Shown: positions 1-7,164 of the stretch, piece by piece
How the letters are laid out: the number at the start of each line of letters is the position of its first letter
How positions within the stretch are numbered: the stretch's first letter is position 1
NCBI GenBank assembly: GCA_002478225.1
Contig: DLMV01000042.1
Span: 55,244 to 70,452 of the forward strand
DNA: 15,209 bases
Origin: Deltaproteobacteria bacterium UBA7527
GTDB taxonomy: Bacteria; Desulfobacterota; Syntrophorhabdia; Syntrophorhabdales; Syntrophorhabdaceae
Reading direction: 5' to 3'
Made by a program: the position numbers and the translations under genes
The notes under the pieces: generated by a model
Told to the model about the DNA's origin: nothing
What the model saw: the letters and a program-made list of their open reading frames with translations, nothing else
Databases searched by the model: none

Positions 1-1
1 C

Positions 2-1063
2 GAACCATACAAGGCATATATTGTGATGGAGGCCAGCACCGGGAAAGTCCTGGAAGGAGAGAACGTCCATCAGAAGTACCCCCCCGCGAGCATCACGAAG
101 CTTATGGTCGCCTGCATTGTCATGGAGAGGCTCGCAAAAGGGAACGTCAAATTAACAGATATGGTCACAACATCGAAGGAGGCCGCAAGGATAGGCGGAA
201 GCCAGGTCTACCTCAGGGAAGGCGAGGTCTTTTCCTTAGAGGATATGATGAAGGCCATGATGGTCGCCTCAGCAAATGACGCTGCATATGCCATCGCTGA
301 ATTTGTTGGAGGCAGCAAGGAAAAGTTCATTGCCATGATGAATGAAAAGGCAAAGGCGCTTAACCTTGTCGATACGGAATTCCACTCCGTGCATGGGTTG
401 CCGCCTTCAAAAGGTGATAAGGAGGACCTTACCTCCTGCAGCGACCTTGCAATACTTGCCCGCGAGCTCTTGAAGTATCCCAAGCTTCTCGAATGGGCGG
501 CGATCAAATCAGATTCCTTCAGGGACGGTAAGTTCATACTGACAAATACGAACAAGCTCCTTATTAAATTTTCAGGCACCGATGGATTGAAGACGGGCTA
601 CTACCGTGAAGCCGGATTCAGCATCGTGGCAACGGCAAAAAGGGGCGACCTGCGGTTTATTGTCGTGGTCATGGGGAGTCCCACTGGAAAGATACGGGAC
701 AGCATTGCTGTAGAAAAGTTGAAAAAGGCATTTGCTCAGTATAAAATGTTGAACATTGTCAAGAAAGGCGAACTGATTGACAGGGACATCATACTCTCTG
801 ATGGTAAGTACCGGAAGATGAAAGGGGTGGCAGACCGGAATTTTCTCTACCCCATCCCTGCCGACAAAAAGACGAACGTAAAGAAGGAGATAGTCCTTCC
901 AGAAAAGGTGAAGGGTGAGATCAGGGAAGGACAAAAACTTGGCGAAATGGTGATAAAGCTGGACAACGATACCATCGGGAGGGTCGATATCATCTCACCG
1001 GTATTCGTGCCGAAGGCAAATCTGTTTACAAGGCTTATAAGGGGGCTGGGGCTTAACATATGA
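2..1063 (+). CDS. D-alanyl-D-alanine carboxypeptidase, 5'-truncated by window edge
   Basis: Penicillin-binding serine DD-carboxypeptidase of the PBP5/DacA/DacF type (peptidase family S11). It trims the terminal D-Ala from peptidoglycan stem peptides in the periplasm. The reading frame is open to the window edge, so the start and signal peptide lie upstream; the GTG at 23 and ATG at 26 fall inside the conserved AYIVMEASTGKVL stretch and are not real starts. All three active-site motifs are visible: SxxK as SITK (codons from 89), SxN as SAN (269-277) and KTG (590-598). A PBP5-like C-terminal beta domain follows, and the protein ends in a short amphipathic tail (LFTRLIRGLGL) suited to membrane association. 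The stop overlaps the coaBC start (ATGA at 1060). The family is certain; the exact paralogue (dacA, dacC or dacF) is not. Confidence 0.93.
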   Translation, partial: EPYKAYIVMEASTGKVLEGENVHQKYPPASITKLMVACIVMERLAKGNVKLTDMVTTSKEAARIGGSQVYLREGEVFSLEDMMKAMMVASANDAAYAIAEFVGGSKEKFIAMMNEKAKALNLVDTEFHSVHGLPPSKGDKEDLTSCSDLAILARELLKYPKLLEWAAIKSDSFRDGKFILTNTNKLLIKFSGTDGLKTGYYREAGFSIVATAKRGDLRFIVVVMGSPTGKIRDSIAVEKLKKAFAQYKMLNIVKKGELIDRDIILSDGKYRKMKGVADRNFLYPIPADKKTNVKKEIVLPEKVKGEIREGQKLGEMVIKLDNDTIGRVDIISPVFVPKANLFTRLIRGLGLNI

Positions 1064-2319
1064 CAGTGAGGGCCGTAGAAAAACAATTCTCCATGTTGAA
1101 GGATAAGACGATAATAGTGGGCATAACCGGCGGCATAGCTGCTTACAAGACCGCCGACCTGGTGAGGCAGCTCACAAAAAAAGGAGCGAATGTCCATATT
1201 GTTATGACGAAAAACGCTATGGAGTTCGTAACGCCGCTTACATTCCAGACAATATCAGGCAATCCTGTTATCCATGAGATGTTTGAACTTTTTGCCGGTT
1301 CCAAGATCGGACATATTACCCTCTCCGACATAGCGGATCAGCTTGTTATAGTGCCGGCTACTGCAAATATAATCGGAAAGGTGGCAAATGGTATCGCCGA
1401 TGACTTTCTCTCCACCATGGTGATGGCGACGACGGTACCCGTGTTCTTTGTCCCTTCGATGAACGCGAAGATGTGGAGCAGCAAGATGGTGCAGGCGAAC
1501 ATTCAGAAGCTGAAGGACGCCGGTTATGAGCTTATGGAACCGTCCAGCGGCGATCTTGCCTGCGGCACTGAAGGGAAGGGAAGGCTGCCCACCATAGAAG
1601 AGATACTCGAAAGAATGGAGGATATCTTTACCTATAAGGACCTGACAGGGCAAAGCATACTCGTAACAGCAGGCCCGACAATGGAATTTATCGATCCCGT
1701 ACGCTGCATTACGAACAGATCATCGGGCAAGATGGGGTATGCCGTAGCGAAGATGGCAAAGCGAAGAGGCGCGGACGTTATGCTTATCACCGGCCCGTCC
1801 TCCCTCCAGTTTCCGGGAAATAGCGTTGACATCATACATGTTACGACAGCATGGGAGATGCGGGACGCTGTTATGGAACATTATAAAGACGCCACGGCCA
1901 TTATCATGACGGCAGCGGTTGCTGACTTCAGGTGCAGGAAAGAGAACTGCCACAAGATAAAAAAGAAAAGTGACAGTAGCTATATAACCCTGGAGTTTGA
2001 AAAGAATCCTGATATAATCGGTGAGCTGGGAAAAGTAAAGGAAGAAAGGGTTCTTGTTGGTTTTGCTGCGGAAACAGAGAACATATTCGATAATGCCAGG
2101 GAGAAGCTTAAGAATAAGAACCTTGATCTCATCGTCGCCAACGATGTAGCAAAGGCCGGCATAGGTTTTGGTTCCGACAATAACGAGGTAACGATCATAG
2201 AGAGATCAGGCAAGGTTAGGCAGGTGCCCCTGTTAAGCAAGGACGAAATAGCGAACATCATCCTCGACTCGGTAAAAAAGACCTTGAAGAAGAAAAGGAC
2301 TAAAGACGATTGGTACTAA
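1060..2319 (+). CDS. coaBC: Bifunctional phosphopantothenoylcysteine decarboxylase / phosphopantothenate-cysteine ligase
   Basis: Cytoplasmic coenzyme A biosynthesis enzyme. CoaB joins cysteine to 4'-phosphopantothenate, and the FMN-dependent CoaC domain decarboxylates the product to 4'-phosphopantetheine. CoaC occupies about residues 13-190: a flavin-binding start (GITGGIAAYKTADL), the catalytic His in GHITLSD (H85), the PSMNAKMW substrate motif (132-139) and the Cys in LACGT (C168; the usual form is ACGD). CoaB runs from about 197 with TAGPTMEFIDPVR, NRSSGKMG, TAAVADF, EKNPDII, LVGFAAET and LIVANDV. Length (419 aa) is normal for the fused form. ATG 1060 overlaps the upstream stop and has a G-rich SD-like stretch about 9 nt upstream. 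ATG 1093 (MLKDKTIIVGITGG) matches the usual N-terminus better but has little SD, so the start is open between these two. Confidence 0.96.
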   Translation: MTVRAVEKQFSMLKDKTIIVGITGGIAAYKTADLVRQLTKKGANVHIVMTKNAMEFVTPLTFQTISGNPVIHEMFELFAGSKIGHITLSDIADQLVIVPATANIIGKVANGIADDFLSTMVMATTVPVFFVPSMNAKMWSSKMVQANIQKLKDAGYELMEPSSGDLACGTEGKGRLPTIEEILERMEDIFTYKDLTGQSILVTAGPTMEFIDPVRCITNRSSGKMGYAVAKMAKRRGADVMLITGPSSLQFPGNSVDIIHVTTAWEMRDAVMEHYKDATAIIMTAAVADFRCRKENCHKIKKKSDSSYITLEFEKNPDIIGELGKVKEERVLVGFAAETENIFDNAREKLKNKNLDLIVANDVAKAGIGFGSDNNEVTIIERSGKVRQVPLLSKDEIANIILDSVKKTLKKKRTKDDWY

Positions 2320-2330
2320 CCCATCATTTA

Positions 2331-3686
2331 ATGCAATTCGCCAATATCCGTCGTAGCATTTTAATACCATCAATAGTTTTTCTGTTCCTCCCGTTATTGC
2401 CGCTGTTTGTTCCGACCCCATCGTTGTCGAAAGAAGACAAGGTCGTTGAGGTCGTTGAAATGGCGAGCAAGTCTATTGTGAATATAAGAACAGAAGAGCT
2501 TACGAAGACAGTAAGGGAGGAAAAGAAACCATCGTTTTTAAAAAAATATTTCATAGGAGAAGAGGAAGGGGAGGAGATCTCCGAGAATATCGGCTCAGGG
2601 GTTGTGCTGGATCCGAAAGGCATCATTGTCACCAATGAGCATCTTATTTCCAAAGCTATAAACATTAGGGTAAAGTTTATCAACGGCAGGGAATACAACG
2701 CCTATGTTCTCGGCAGCGACCCCGAATACGACATAGCCCTCCTGAAGATCACGGACAAGGCTGACTTCCCGTATATCAAGATTGCCAAGACAAAGTATAT
2801 AAAAGTTGGCGAAAAGGCGATCGTGATAGGCAACCCGTACGGCCTTTCGAGTTCCGTTACGGTTGGGGTTGTAAGCGCCTTGGGCAGAAACCTGAGGATA
2901 GAAAACAGGGTATATGCAAACCTTATACAGACCGACGCCTCCATCAACCCCGGCAACAGCGGGGGTCTGCTCCTGGATGCCGAGGGAAATCCACTGGGGA
3001 TCGTCACGGCAATATACGGCGAGGGCAAAGGCATAGGGTTCGCAATTCCCATCGAAGATGTGATGAATATGCTCTCTGAGTTCCTGGAAAGCGGTTCCCG
3101 GAGGCCGATCCTTGGACTCTTCATGGAGAAAAGAAAGGACGAAAAGAGCGCGTTTCTTTATGTCAATGGTGTCATTCCGAAAAGCCCTGCAGAAAAGAAC
3201 GGTATACGCGTAGGCGACAGGATCGTTGAACTGAATAAGAAGAAGATACGGGAAGGCATGAAGCTGCAGAGCATCATACGGAGCGTAAGGGGCACCAATA
3301 CCATCCAGCTCAAGATGCTGCGGGGTGCAAAGTCCTATCTTGTCAGCGTTGACCTCGAAGATATTCAGCACTACACGCCGTCTCCTGTCGATGAAGGTCT
3401 TTGCGGAATTAGAATTTCAGATATCAGGGGATACCCGAAGCTGAAATACAAGCTGAAGGACAGAGAAGGGATTGTTGTGACCAAGGTTTACAGCGGAAGC
3501 CTCGGCGAGAAGGCCGGTTTACGCATCGGCGATGCGGTCATTAAAATTAACAACAACAAGATCGCCAATGCCACCGATTTCAACACCTTCATGATAGAAG
3601 GACTGCAGCGGAACTATATCCTGTATCAGGTGAAAAGGAGCGACAGCATGTTTTTCCTGCCTGTCAAGCTTGACACACTTCTTTAA
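2331..3686 (+). CDS. HtrA/Deg-family (S1C) periplasmic serine protease with two PDZ domains
   Basis: DegP/DegS/DegQ-type protein quality-control protease. Counting from ATG 2331 (451 aa), the N-terminus has basic residues and a hydrophobic stretch (about 9-30), an export signal or membrane anchor. The trypsin-like domain shows the full catalytic triad: H104 in VTNEHLI, D134 in DPEYDIALLKI and S210 in PGNSGG. PDZ1 covers about 258-343 (SPAEKNGIRVGDRI) and PDZ2 about 355-450 (LGEKAGLRIGDAVIKIN). ATG 2331 is preferred because it gives a clean signal sequence; a TTG at 2310 would overlap coaBC. Neither has a good SD, which suggests translation coupled to coaBC only 11 nt upstream. Positions 60-85 are an acidic, charged insertion (GEEEGEEISE), like the LA loop of DegP. 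Domain order supports DegP/DegQ more than single-PDZ DegS; no exact symbol is assigned. Confidence 0.94.
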   Translation: MQFANIRRSILIPSIVFLFLPLLPLFVPTPSLSKEDKVVEVVEMASKSIVNIRTEELTKTVREEKKPSFLKKYFIGEEEGEEISENIGSGVVLDPKGIIVTNEHLISKAINIRVKFINGREYNAYVLGSDPEYDIALLKITDKADFPYIKIAKTKYIKVGEKAIVIGNPYGLSSSVTVGVVSALGRNLRIENRVYANLIQTDASINPGNSGGLLLDAEGNPLGIVTAIYGEGKGIGFAIPIEDVMNMLSEFLESGSRRPILGLFMEKRKDEKSAFLYVNGVIPKSPAEKNGIRVGDRIVELNKKKIREGMKLQSIIRSVRGTNTIQLKMLRGAKSYLVSVDLEDIQHYTPSPVDEGLCGIRISDIRGYPKLKYKLKDREGIVVTKVYSGSLGEKAGLRIGDAVIKINNNKIANATDFNTFMIEGLQRNYILYQVKRSDSMFFLPVKLDTLL

Positions 3687-3695
3687 GGGGGTATG

Positions 3696-3989
3696 ATGGA
3701 AGACGAAAAAAAGATCACCGAGGACGAATTCTTTCCGGAATTAAACTTTACCACGTTCCTTCTTTCCCTCTCCACTTCTGCTATTGTGAGTCTCGGGGAA
3801 TTGCCGGATCCGTTAAAAAATGAACAGTGCGTTAATCTTTCCCTTGCAAAGCAGACCATCGGCATCATTGAGATACTCAAAGAAAAAACAAAAGGAAACC
3901 TGAGCGAAGACGAAGAGAGGCTCATCAACGGGATACTGTATGACCTGCGGTTGAAGTATGTCAACGCGGCGAAGGAGTGCAAGGAGTAA
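3696..3989 (+). CDS. DUF1844 domain protein
   Basis: Small soluble protein (97 aa from the second ATG) matching the DUF1844 family pattern: FTTFLLSLSTSAIVSLGELPDP near the N-terminus, then LAKQTIGIIEILKEKTKGNL, and an ending rich in LYDLRLKYV. Function is unknown. The family is common in Desulfobacterota, Acidobacteria and relatives as a short all-helical protein. Two adjacent ATGs exist (3693 and 3696). The AAGGGGG Shine-Dalgarno starts right after the htrA stop and is only 1 nt from ATG 3693, so 3696 (4 nt away) is preferred. It is the last gene of the dac-coaBC-htrA run and is followed immediately by a heptamer repeat/hairpin. Confidence 0.88.
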   Translation: MEDEKKITEDEFFPELNFTTFLLSLSTSAIVSLGELPDPLKNEQCVNLSLAKQTIGIIEILKEKTKGNLSEDEERLINGILYDLRLKYVNAAKECKE

Positions 3990-4078
3990 GATAGCTCATA
4001 GCTGAACACCCGTAAGCCGTGAGGGGTAAGGGGTAAGGAGATTAGCCTTTCACGCCTCACGCCTGACGACTTACGGAT
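3988..4078. repeat. Heptamer-unit imperfect hairpin between convergent genes (array A)
   Basis: Gap between the DUF1844 stop and the purB stop. It opens with aagATAG, CTCATAG, CTGAACA, then four units CCCGTAA, GCCGTGA, GGGGTAA, GGGGTAA. A 13-nt loop follows, then the opposite arm in the same 7-bp register: CACGCCT twice, GACGACT, TACGG. Arms 4010-4036 and 4050-4076 pair at 21 of 27 positions by eye, including a perfect CCGTAAG/CTTACGG end. There is no T-tract, so it is not a standard intrinsic terminator, but its place between convergent operons would suit a bidirectional transcription block or mRNA 3' end. The first 49 bp align without gaps to 9036-9084 (37 of 49 identical by eye). Confidence 0.8.
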
Positions 4079-4090
4079 TTCTACTCGGAA

Positions 4091-5383
4091 TTATTCAAAG
4101 ACTCTCTTGAATATCGTATCGACGTTCCTGAAATAATGGTCGTTGCTGCAGGTTGCATGGATCTCGTTGCTGCTCAGATATTGCCCGATATCTGCATCCT
4201 TGTTCAGCTCCGCTACAAAGTCGAGCCGGTTCTCATAGCAGCGCATGGCGACCTTCTGGGTGAGCTTGTAGGCCTCCTGCCTTGTGAGGCCCTTCCTGAT
4301 GAGGGCGAGGAGGATCGCCTCTGAATGGTAGAGCCCTTTCGAGATGTTCATGTTCTCGAGCATCTTCCCTGGATAGACGATGAGGTTCTTGTAGAGGTTT
4401 TTTGCCCTCTCGAGCATATAATCAAGGACGATCGTCGCATCAGGAGCGATGACGCGCTCCACAGAGGAGTGGCTGATATCGCGCTCATGCCAGAGCGGGA
4501 TGTTCTCCATTGAGGACGCCGCGTATCCATGGAGGAGCCGGGCAAGCCCACAGAGGTTTTCTGAGGCAATGGGGTTTCTTTTGTGCGGCATCGCGGAGGA
4601 GCCCGTCTGACCTTTTGAAAAAAATTCCTCGGCCTCCCCGACCTCTGTCCTCTGGAGGCTCCGTATCTCCATGGCCATCCTCTCGATCGATGAACCTATG
4701 AGGGCCAGAGTGGTAAAGAACTCGGCGTGGTGGTCGCGGGGTATGATCTGTGACGATATGGGCGCTGGTTTCAGCCCAAGCCTCTGGCAGACATATTCTT
4801 CCACAACAGGCGGTACGTGGGCATATGTGCCGACCGCCCCTGATATCTTCCCATACGATACCCGTTCACGGGCAGCCTTCATGCGTTCGAGGTTTCTTCT
4901 CATCTCGTCGTAGAAATGAGCTATCTTGAGGCCGAACGTGACAGGCTCTGCGTGGATGCCATGGGTCCTGCCGATGGCAGGGGTCATTTTATACTGGTAG
5001 GCCTTTTCTTTCAGTACATCCATGAGGGCAGCGATGTCTTCAACCAGTATCCCGGAGGCTTCTTTTAAAAGACATGCAAGGGACGTATCGAGGATGTCTG
5101 ACGACGTGACCCCCATATGGATATATTTCGAGGAAGGACCGACGTATTCTGATACACACTCTATGAATGCAACGACATCGTGTTTTGTCCTCTTTTCGAT
5201 CTCGAGGATCTTCCCGACATCGAAGCGCGCCTTTTCTTTTATCGTCTTCAGGTCTTCCCGCGGGATAAGGGACAGGTCCGCATATGCTTCGCAGATGAGG
5301 ATCTCTATGTCGAGCCACTTGCTGAACCTGTTCTCATCGGTCCATACCTTTGCCATTCTCTGCAATGTATAGCGCTCGATCAT
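4091..5383 (-). CDS. purB: Adenylosuccinate lyase
   Basis: Purine biosynthesis enzyme of the fumarase/aspartase superfamily. It cleaves SAICAR to AICAR and adenylosuccinate to AMP, both with release of fumarate. The 430-aa length and MIERYTLQRMAKVWTDENRF start match the short bacterial PurB type. Key regions are TSSDILDT (93-100), RTHGIHAEP with the expected catalytic His141, and the superfamily signature GSSAMPHKRNPIASEN (261-276), whose flexible loop carries the catalytic Ser. The start is firm from homology. An AGGTAAG SD-like stretch lies about 9 nt upstream. This is the last gene of the minus-strand run, 53 nt after the nitroreductase stop; a promoter-like element in that gap may give it separate transcription. 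Confidence 0.97.
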   Translation of the reverse strand: MIERYTLQRMAKVWTDENRFSKWLDIEILICEAYADLSLIPREDLKTIKEKARFDVGKILEIEKRTKHDVVAFIECVSEYVGPSSKYIHMGVTSSDILDTSLACLLKEASGILVEDIAALMDVLKEKAYQYKMTPAIGRTHGIHAEPVTFGLKIAHFYDEMRRNLERMKAARERVSYGKISGAVGTYAHVPPVVEEYVCQRLGLKPAPISSQIIPRDHHAEFFTTLALIGSSIERMAMEIRSLQRTEVGEAEEFFSKGQTGSSAMPHKRNPIASENLCGLARLLHGYAASSMENIPLWHERDISHSSVERVIAPDATIVLDYMLERAKNLYKNLIVYPGKMLENMNISKGLYHSEAILLALIRKGLTRQEAYKLTQKVAMRCYENRLDFVAELNKDADIGQYLSSNEIHATCSNDHYFRNVDTIFKRVFE

Positions 5384-5389
5384 GTCCGT

Positions 5390-5418
5390 ATCTTACCTGA
5401 TATGCATGGTGTTGTCAA
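5390..5418 (-). promoter_or_regulatory. Candidate internal promoter for purB
   Basis: On the minus strand TTGACA (5413-5418, perfect -35) is followed after 17 nt by TAAGAT (5390-5395, 4 of 6 to TATAAT). The predicted transcription start falls on or next to the purB ATG at 5383, so the mRNA would be nearly leaderless and the AGGTAAG ribosome site would lie inside the -10. Either this promoter makes a leaderless purB message or the match is chance. Sequence match only. Confidence 0.3.
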
Positions 5419-5436
5419 CGCACCTGCTGCGCTTCC

Positions 5437-6150
5437 TCATTTCACCCGGCCTATGGGCATGATGTAAGCAGGCTGCCTGTTCTCGGGCATATTCAACGCC
5501 TTCCTGACCTGTTCATCAATGAACCCCGCCATCACGACGCCCCCGATGCCGAGAGAGACGCCCTGGAGATAGACATTCTGCGCCGCATGGCCGGCTTCGA
5601 GAAATATCCATCTCTGCGTCATGGCGCGCTCGGTCTTCCCGAAGAATACGAGGACAGCAGGGGCATTCTTGATCGGCGTCTGTCCCACTGCCTTGAAAAG
5701 GTCTTCCTTGATATCGCCCTCCGCGATCTTTACAAGCCCGTGGCCGTTAGGCTCATATCTGTACATTCCTTTCCGCAGGTTCGCTACATTGCCAGACAGG
5801 AGGTACACCTCCAGCAGGTATGTCGCCCGCGCAGACGGCGCTGTCCTGAGCCCCCGTTTCGGCTCCGTGATGCCCTGACAGGCCCAGAGGAGCTGGGATA
5901 TCTCGGGTATAGTCAGGGGGTCATCGCGATAGCTCCTTATTGACCGCCTCTCAGTGAGCGCAGCCTCAACGGAAACGCTGCCTTTATGTTGCGGCGCAGG
6001 AAGCTTGATCATCTCACCCGAAGAACTTGTATCCTGGGCGAAAGCCGGAAAATTGAGACAAGGAGAAAAGGAGAATGGGGCAATGGGGGAAAGAAAAAAG
6101 AGAAAAAATAGAACCGCCGCGAAAAAGACCACGAAGGCATGTTTTTTCAT
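5437..6150 (-). CDS. Exported SagB-type nitroreductase family protein
   Basis: FMN-dependent oxidoreductase fold of the nitroreductase/SagB-ThcOx group; substrate unknown. ATG 6150 is chosen because AAGGAGG lies 5 nt upstream; the frame extends 13 codons further up but over the neighbour's stop. The 237-aa product has a long hydrophobic signal peptide (MKKHAFVVFFAAVLFF..., to about residue 39, likely cleaved after AFA before QD). The flavin domain begins with ERRSIRSYRDDPLTIPEISQ (67-86), the usual FMN-phosphate-binding RRSxRxY motif, then LLWACQGIT and APSARATYLLEVY, and ends in MPIGRVK. No RiPP precursor, YcaO or protease gene is nearby, so an azoline-dehydrogenase role is unsupported; it looks like the free-standing exported form found in anaerobes. 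It starts 19 nt after the upstream gene's stop. Confidence 0.88.
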   Translation of the reverse strand: MKKHAFVVFFAAVLFFLFFLSPIAPFSFSPCLNFPAFAQDTSSSGEMIKLPAPQHKGSVSVEAALTERRSIRSYRDDPLTIPEISQLLWACQGITEPKRGLRTAPSARATYLLEVYLLSGNVANLRKGMYRYEPNGHGLVKIAEGDIKEDLFKAVGQTPIKNAPAVLVFFGKTERAMTQRWIFLEAGHAAQNVYLQGVSLGIGGVVMAGFIDEQVRKALNMPENRQPAYIMPIGRVK

Positions 6151-6169
6151 TGCTACCTCCTTGAGATTA

Positions 6170-6640
6170 TCAGTTGTCCTTAACAACAACCTTCTTGAAG
6201 ATTGCCGGTATCATCATATGGGTTGTCCTGGAATTGATCGCCGACCATTCTGTTGCTAATCCCTCTATAAGCGGTGAATCCTTATCGTCAAGGATAGACG
6301 ATTCTCCGAGCTCATTGTCTGCTGAGTCATAGTCCGTTGCGGGGATGACCCTATACCTTTTCTTTGTTGCGTCTATCTCGATCAGACAGAGGGTATAGCG
6401 GAACCGCTGGTAGCCCTCCAACGGCAACCCCGCCCTTCTTCTCTGCTCTTTATATCTTTTTACCGCCTCTTTCTTCTTCAATGTCAGAGAGGTCCACACG
6501 GCGAACCTTGGGGGAAGTTGCCGGTAGCACTCCATTGAAGCGAAGATATTGTCCTCATCGCCTTCCGTATCGATGATCTTGTCAAAGTCGCAGTAAGAGG
6601 CTGCTTCTTCATCTTCGAAAATGAGCTTCCAGTTCCACAT
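6170..6640 (-). CDS. Uncharacterised protein, possible SurfAE-like fold
   Basis: A 156-aa protein with SD AAAGGAG 8 nt before its ATG, inside the minus-strand run (16 nt after the PNPOx gene, 19 nt before the nitroreductase gene). No signal peptide or membrane segment. The layout resembles the surface-adhesin E (SurfAE) family: an opening W...Y..D strand pattern (WNWKLIFEDEEAASYCDFD), a central charged 'KKKEAVKRYKEQRRR' helix, then CLIEIDATKKRYRVIPATDYD, which recalls the family's E-x-D-x-x-x-x-x-Y-R motif, and an ending with W...I.....M. That resemblance is by eye and weak. SurfAE members are normally exported and this one is not, so it may instead be an unrelated beta-rich protein. Confidence 0.8.
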   Translation of the reverse strand: MWNWKLIFEDEEAASYCDFDKIIDTEGDEDNIFASMECYRQLPPRFAVWTSLTLKKKEAVKRYKEQRRRAGLPLEGYQRFRYTLCLIEIDATKKRYRVIPATDYDSADNELGESSILDDKDSPLIEGLATEWSAINSRTTHMMIPAIFKKVVVKDN

Positions 6641-6656
6641 AGATAGGCTCCTTTGT

Positions 6657-7142
6657 TTAGGTGCAGTCCCACACAGAGACGGTTTGAAATCTGCTCACGT
6701 GAATGCACCGAACAATGTCGATAACGATAAGCGCTGTTGACGGAGAGTCAATGAACCCTTCCAGACCAGGATGTTTTTTTATGAACAGCGCTGCCAGTTC
6801 GTCCCACGCCGCGCCCTTCTTTACGAGCTTTCCTTTCCCGATGATCGTTATGGCCTCTGTCTCCATGAGGCTCTTTTCCCCCTTCGAGCGGCTGTCAATG
6901 AGGAGGACTGCGTTACGGGAGCGTATAATATTTTTGTATTTGCGGGTGCCCTTCGGTGTTGCAAAGACGGCCCTTTTCAGGTCAGGCGTGAGGGCAAAAG
7001 AGACAAGGGATGCATAGGGCATTCCCTTGTCATCAGTTGCGAGGACGGCAAAATCTTCCGTCCTGTTCAGTGCCTGCAACCTTTCCGGAACCGAAACGGA
7101 GCCTCTTTGTGTTGTGCTTGGTATCTCTTCCTTCTGCCTCAC
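6657..7142 (-). CDS. Pyridoxamine 5'-phosphate oxidase-like flavin-binding protein
   Basis: Split-barrel FMN-binding fold (putative PNPOx family), 161 aa. Typical segments are TEDFAVLATDDKGMPYASLVSF, AVFATPKGTRKYKNIIRSRNAVLLIDSR and GKGKLVKKG. The family binds FMN, F420 or heme-like cofactors in redox or detoxification roles; the substrate here is unknown. The start is set at GTG 7142 (VRQKEEIPSTT), because GGAGGG sits about 6 nt upstream and this leaves 22 nt after the photolyase stop. The frame stays open to 7238, but that would put 32 residues of non-family sequence over the photolyase C-terminus. It may share transcription with the photolyase, suggesting a light or oxidative-stress context (inference). 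Confidence 0.88.
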   Translation of the reverse strand: MRQKEEIPSTTQRGSVSVPERLQALNRTEDFAVLATDDKGMPYASLVSFALTPDLKRAVFATPKGTRKYKNIIRSRNAVLLIDSRSKGEKSLMETEAITIIGKGKLVKKGAAWDELAALFIKKHPGLEGFIDSPSTALIVIDIVRCIHVSRFQTVSVWDCT

Positions 7143-7164
7143 TATTTTCCCTCCAGGACAATAT

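Noticed and set aside
2595..3371. Long 258-codon open frame on the minus strand inside htrA
   Set aside because: It lies opposite a gene with a complete catalytic triad and PDZ domains; its translation shows no family features or SD.
3988..4078. Heptamer arrays as CRISPR or simple microsatellite
   Set aside because: Units are 7 bp and variable, with no 24-40 bp repeat or unique spacers, and no cas genes; words change within one array, unlike a microsatellite.
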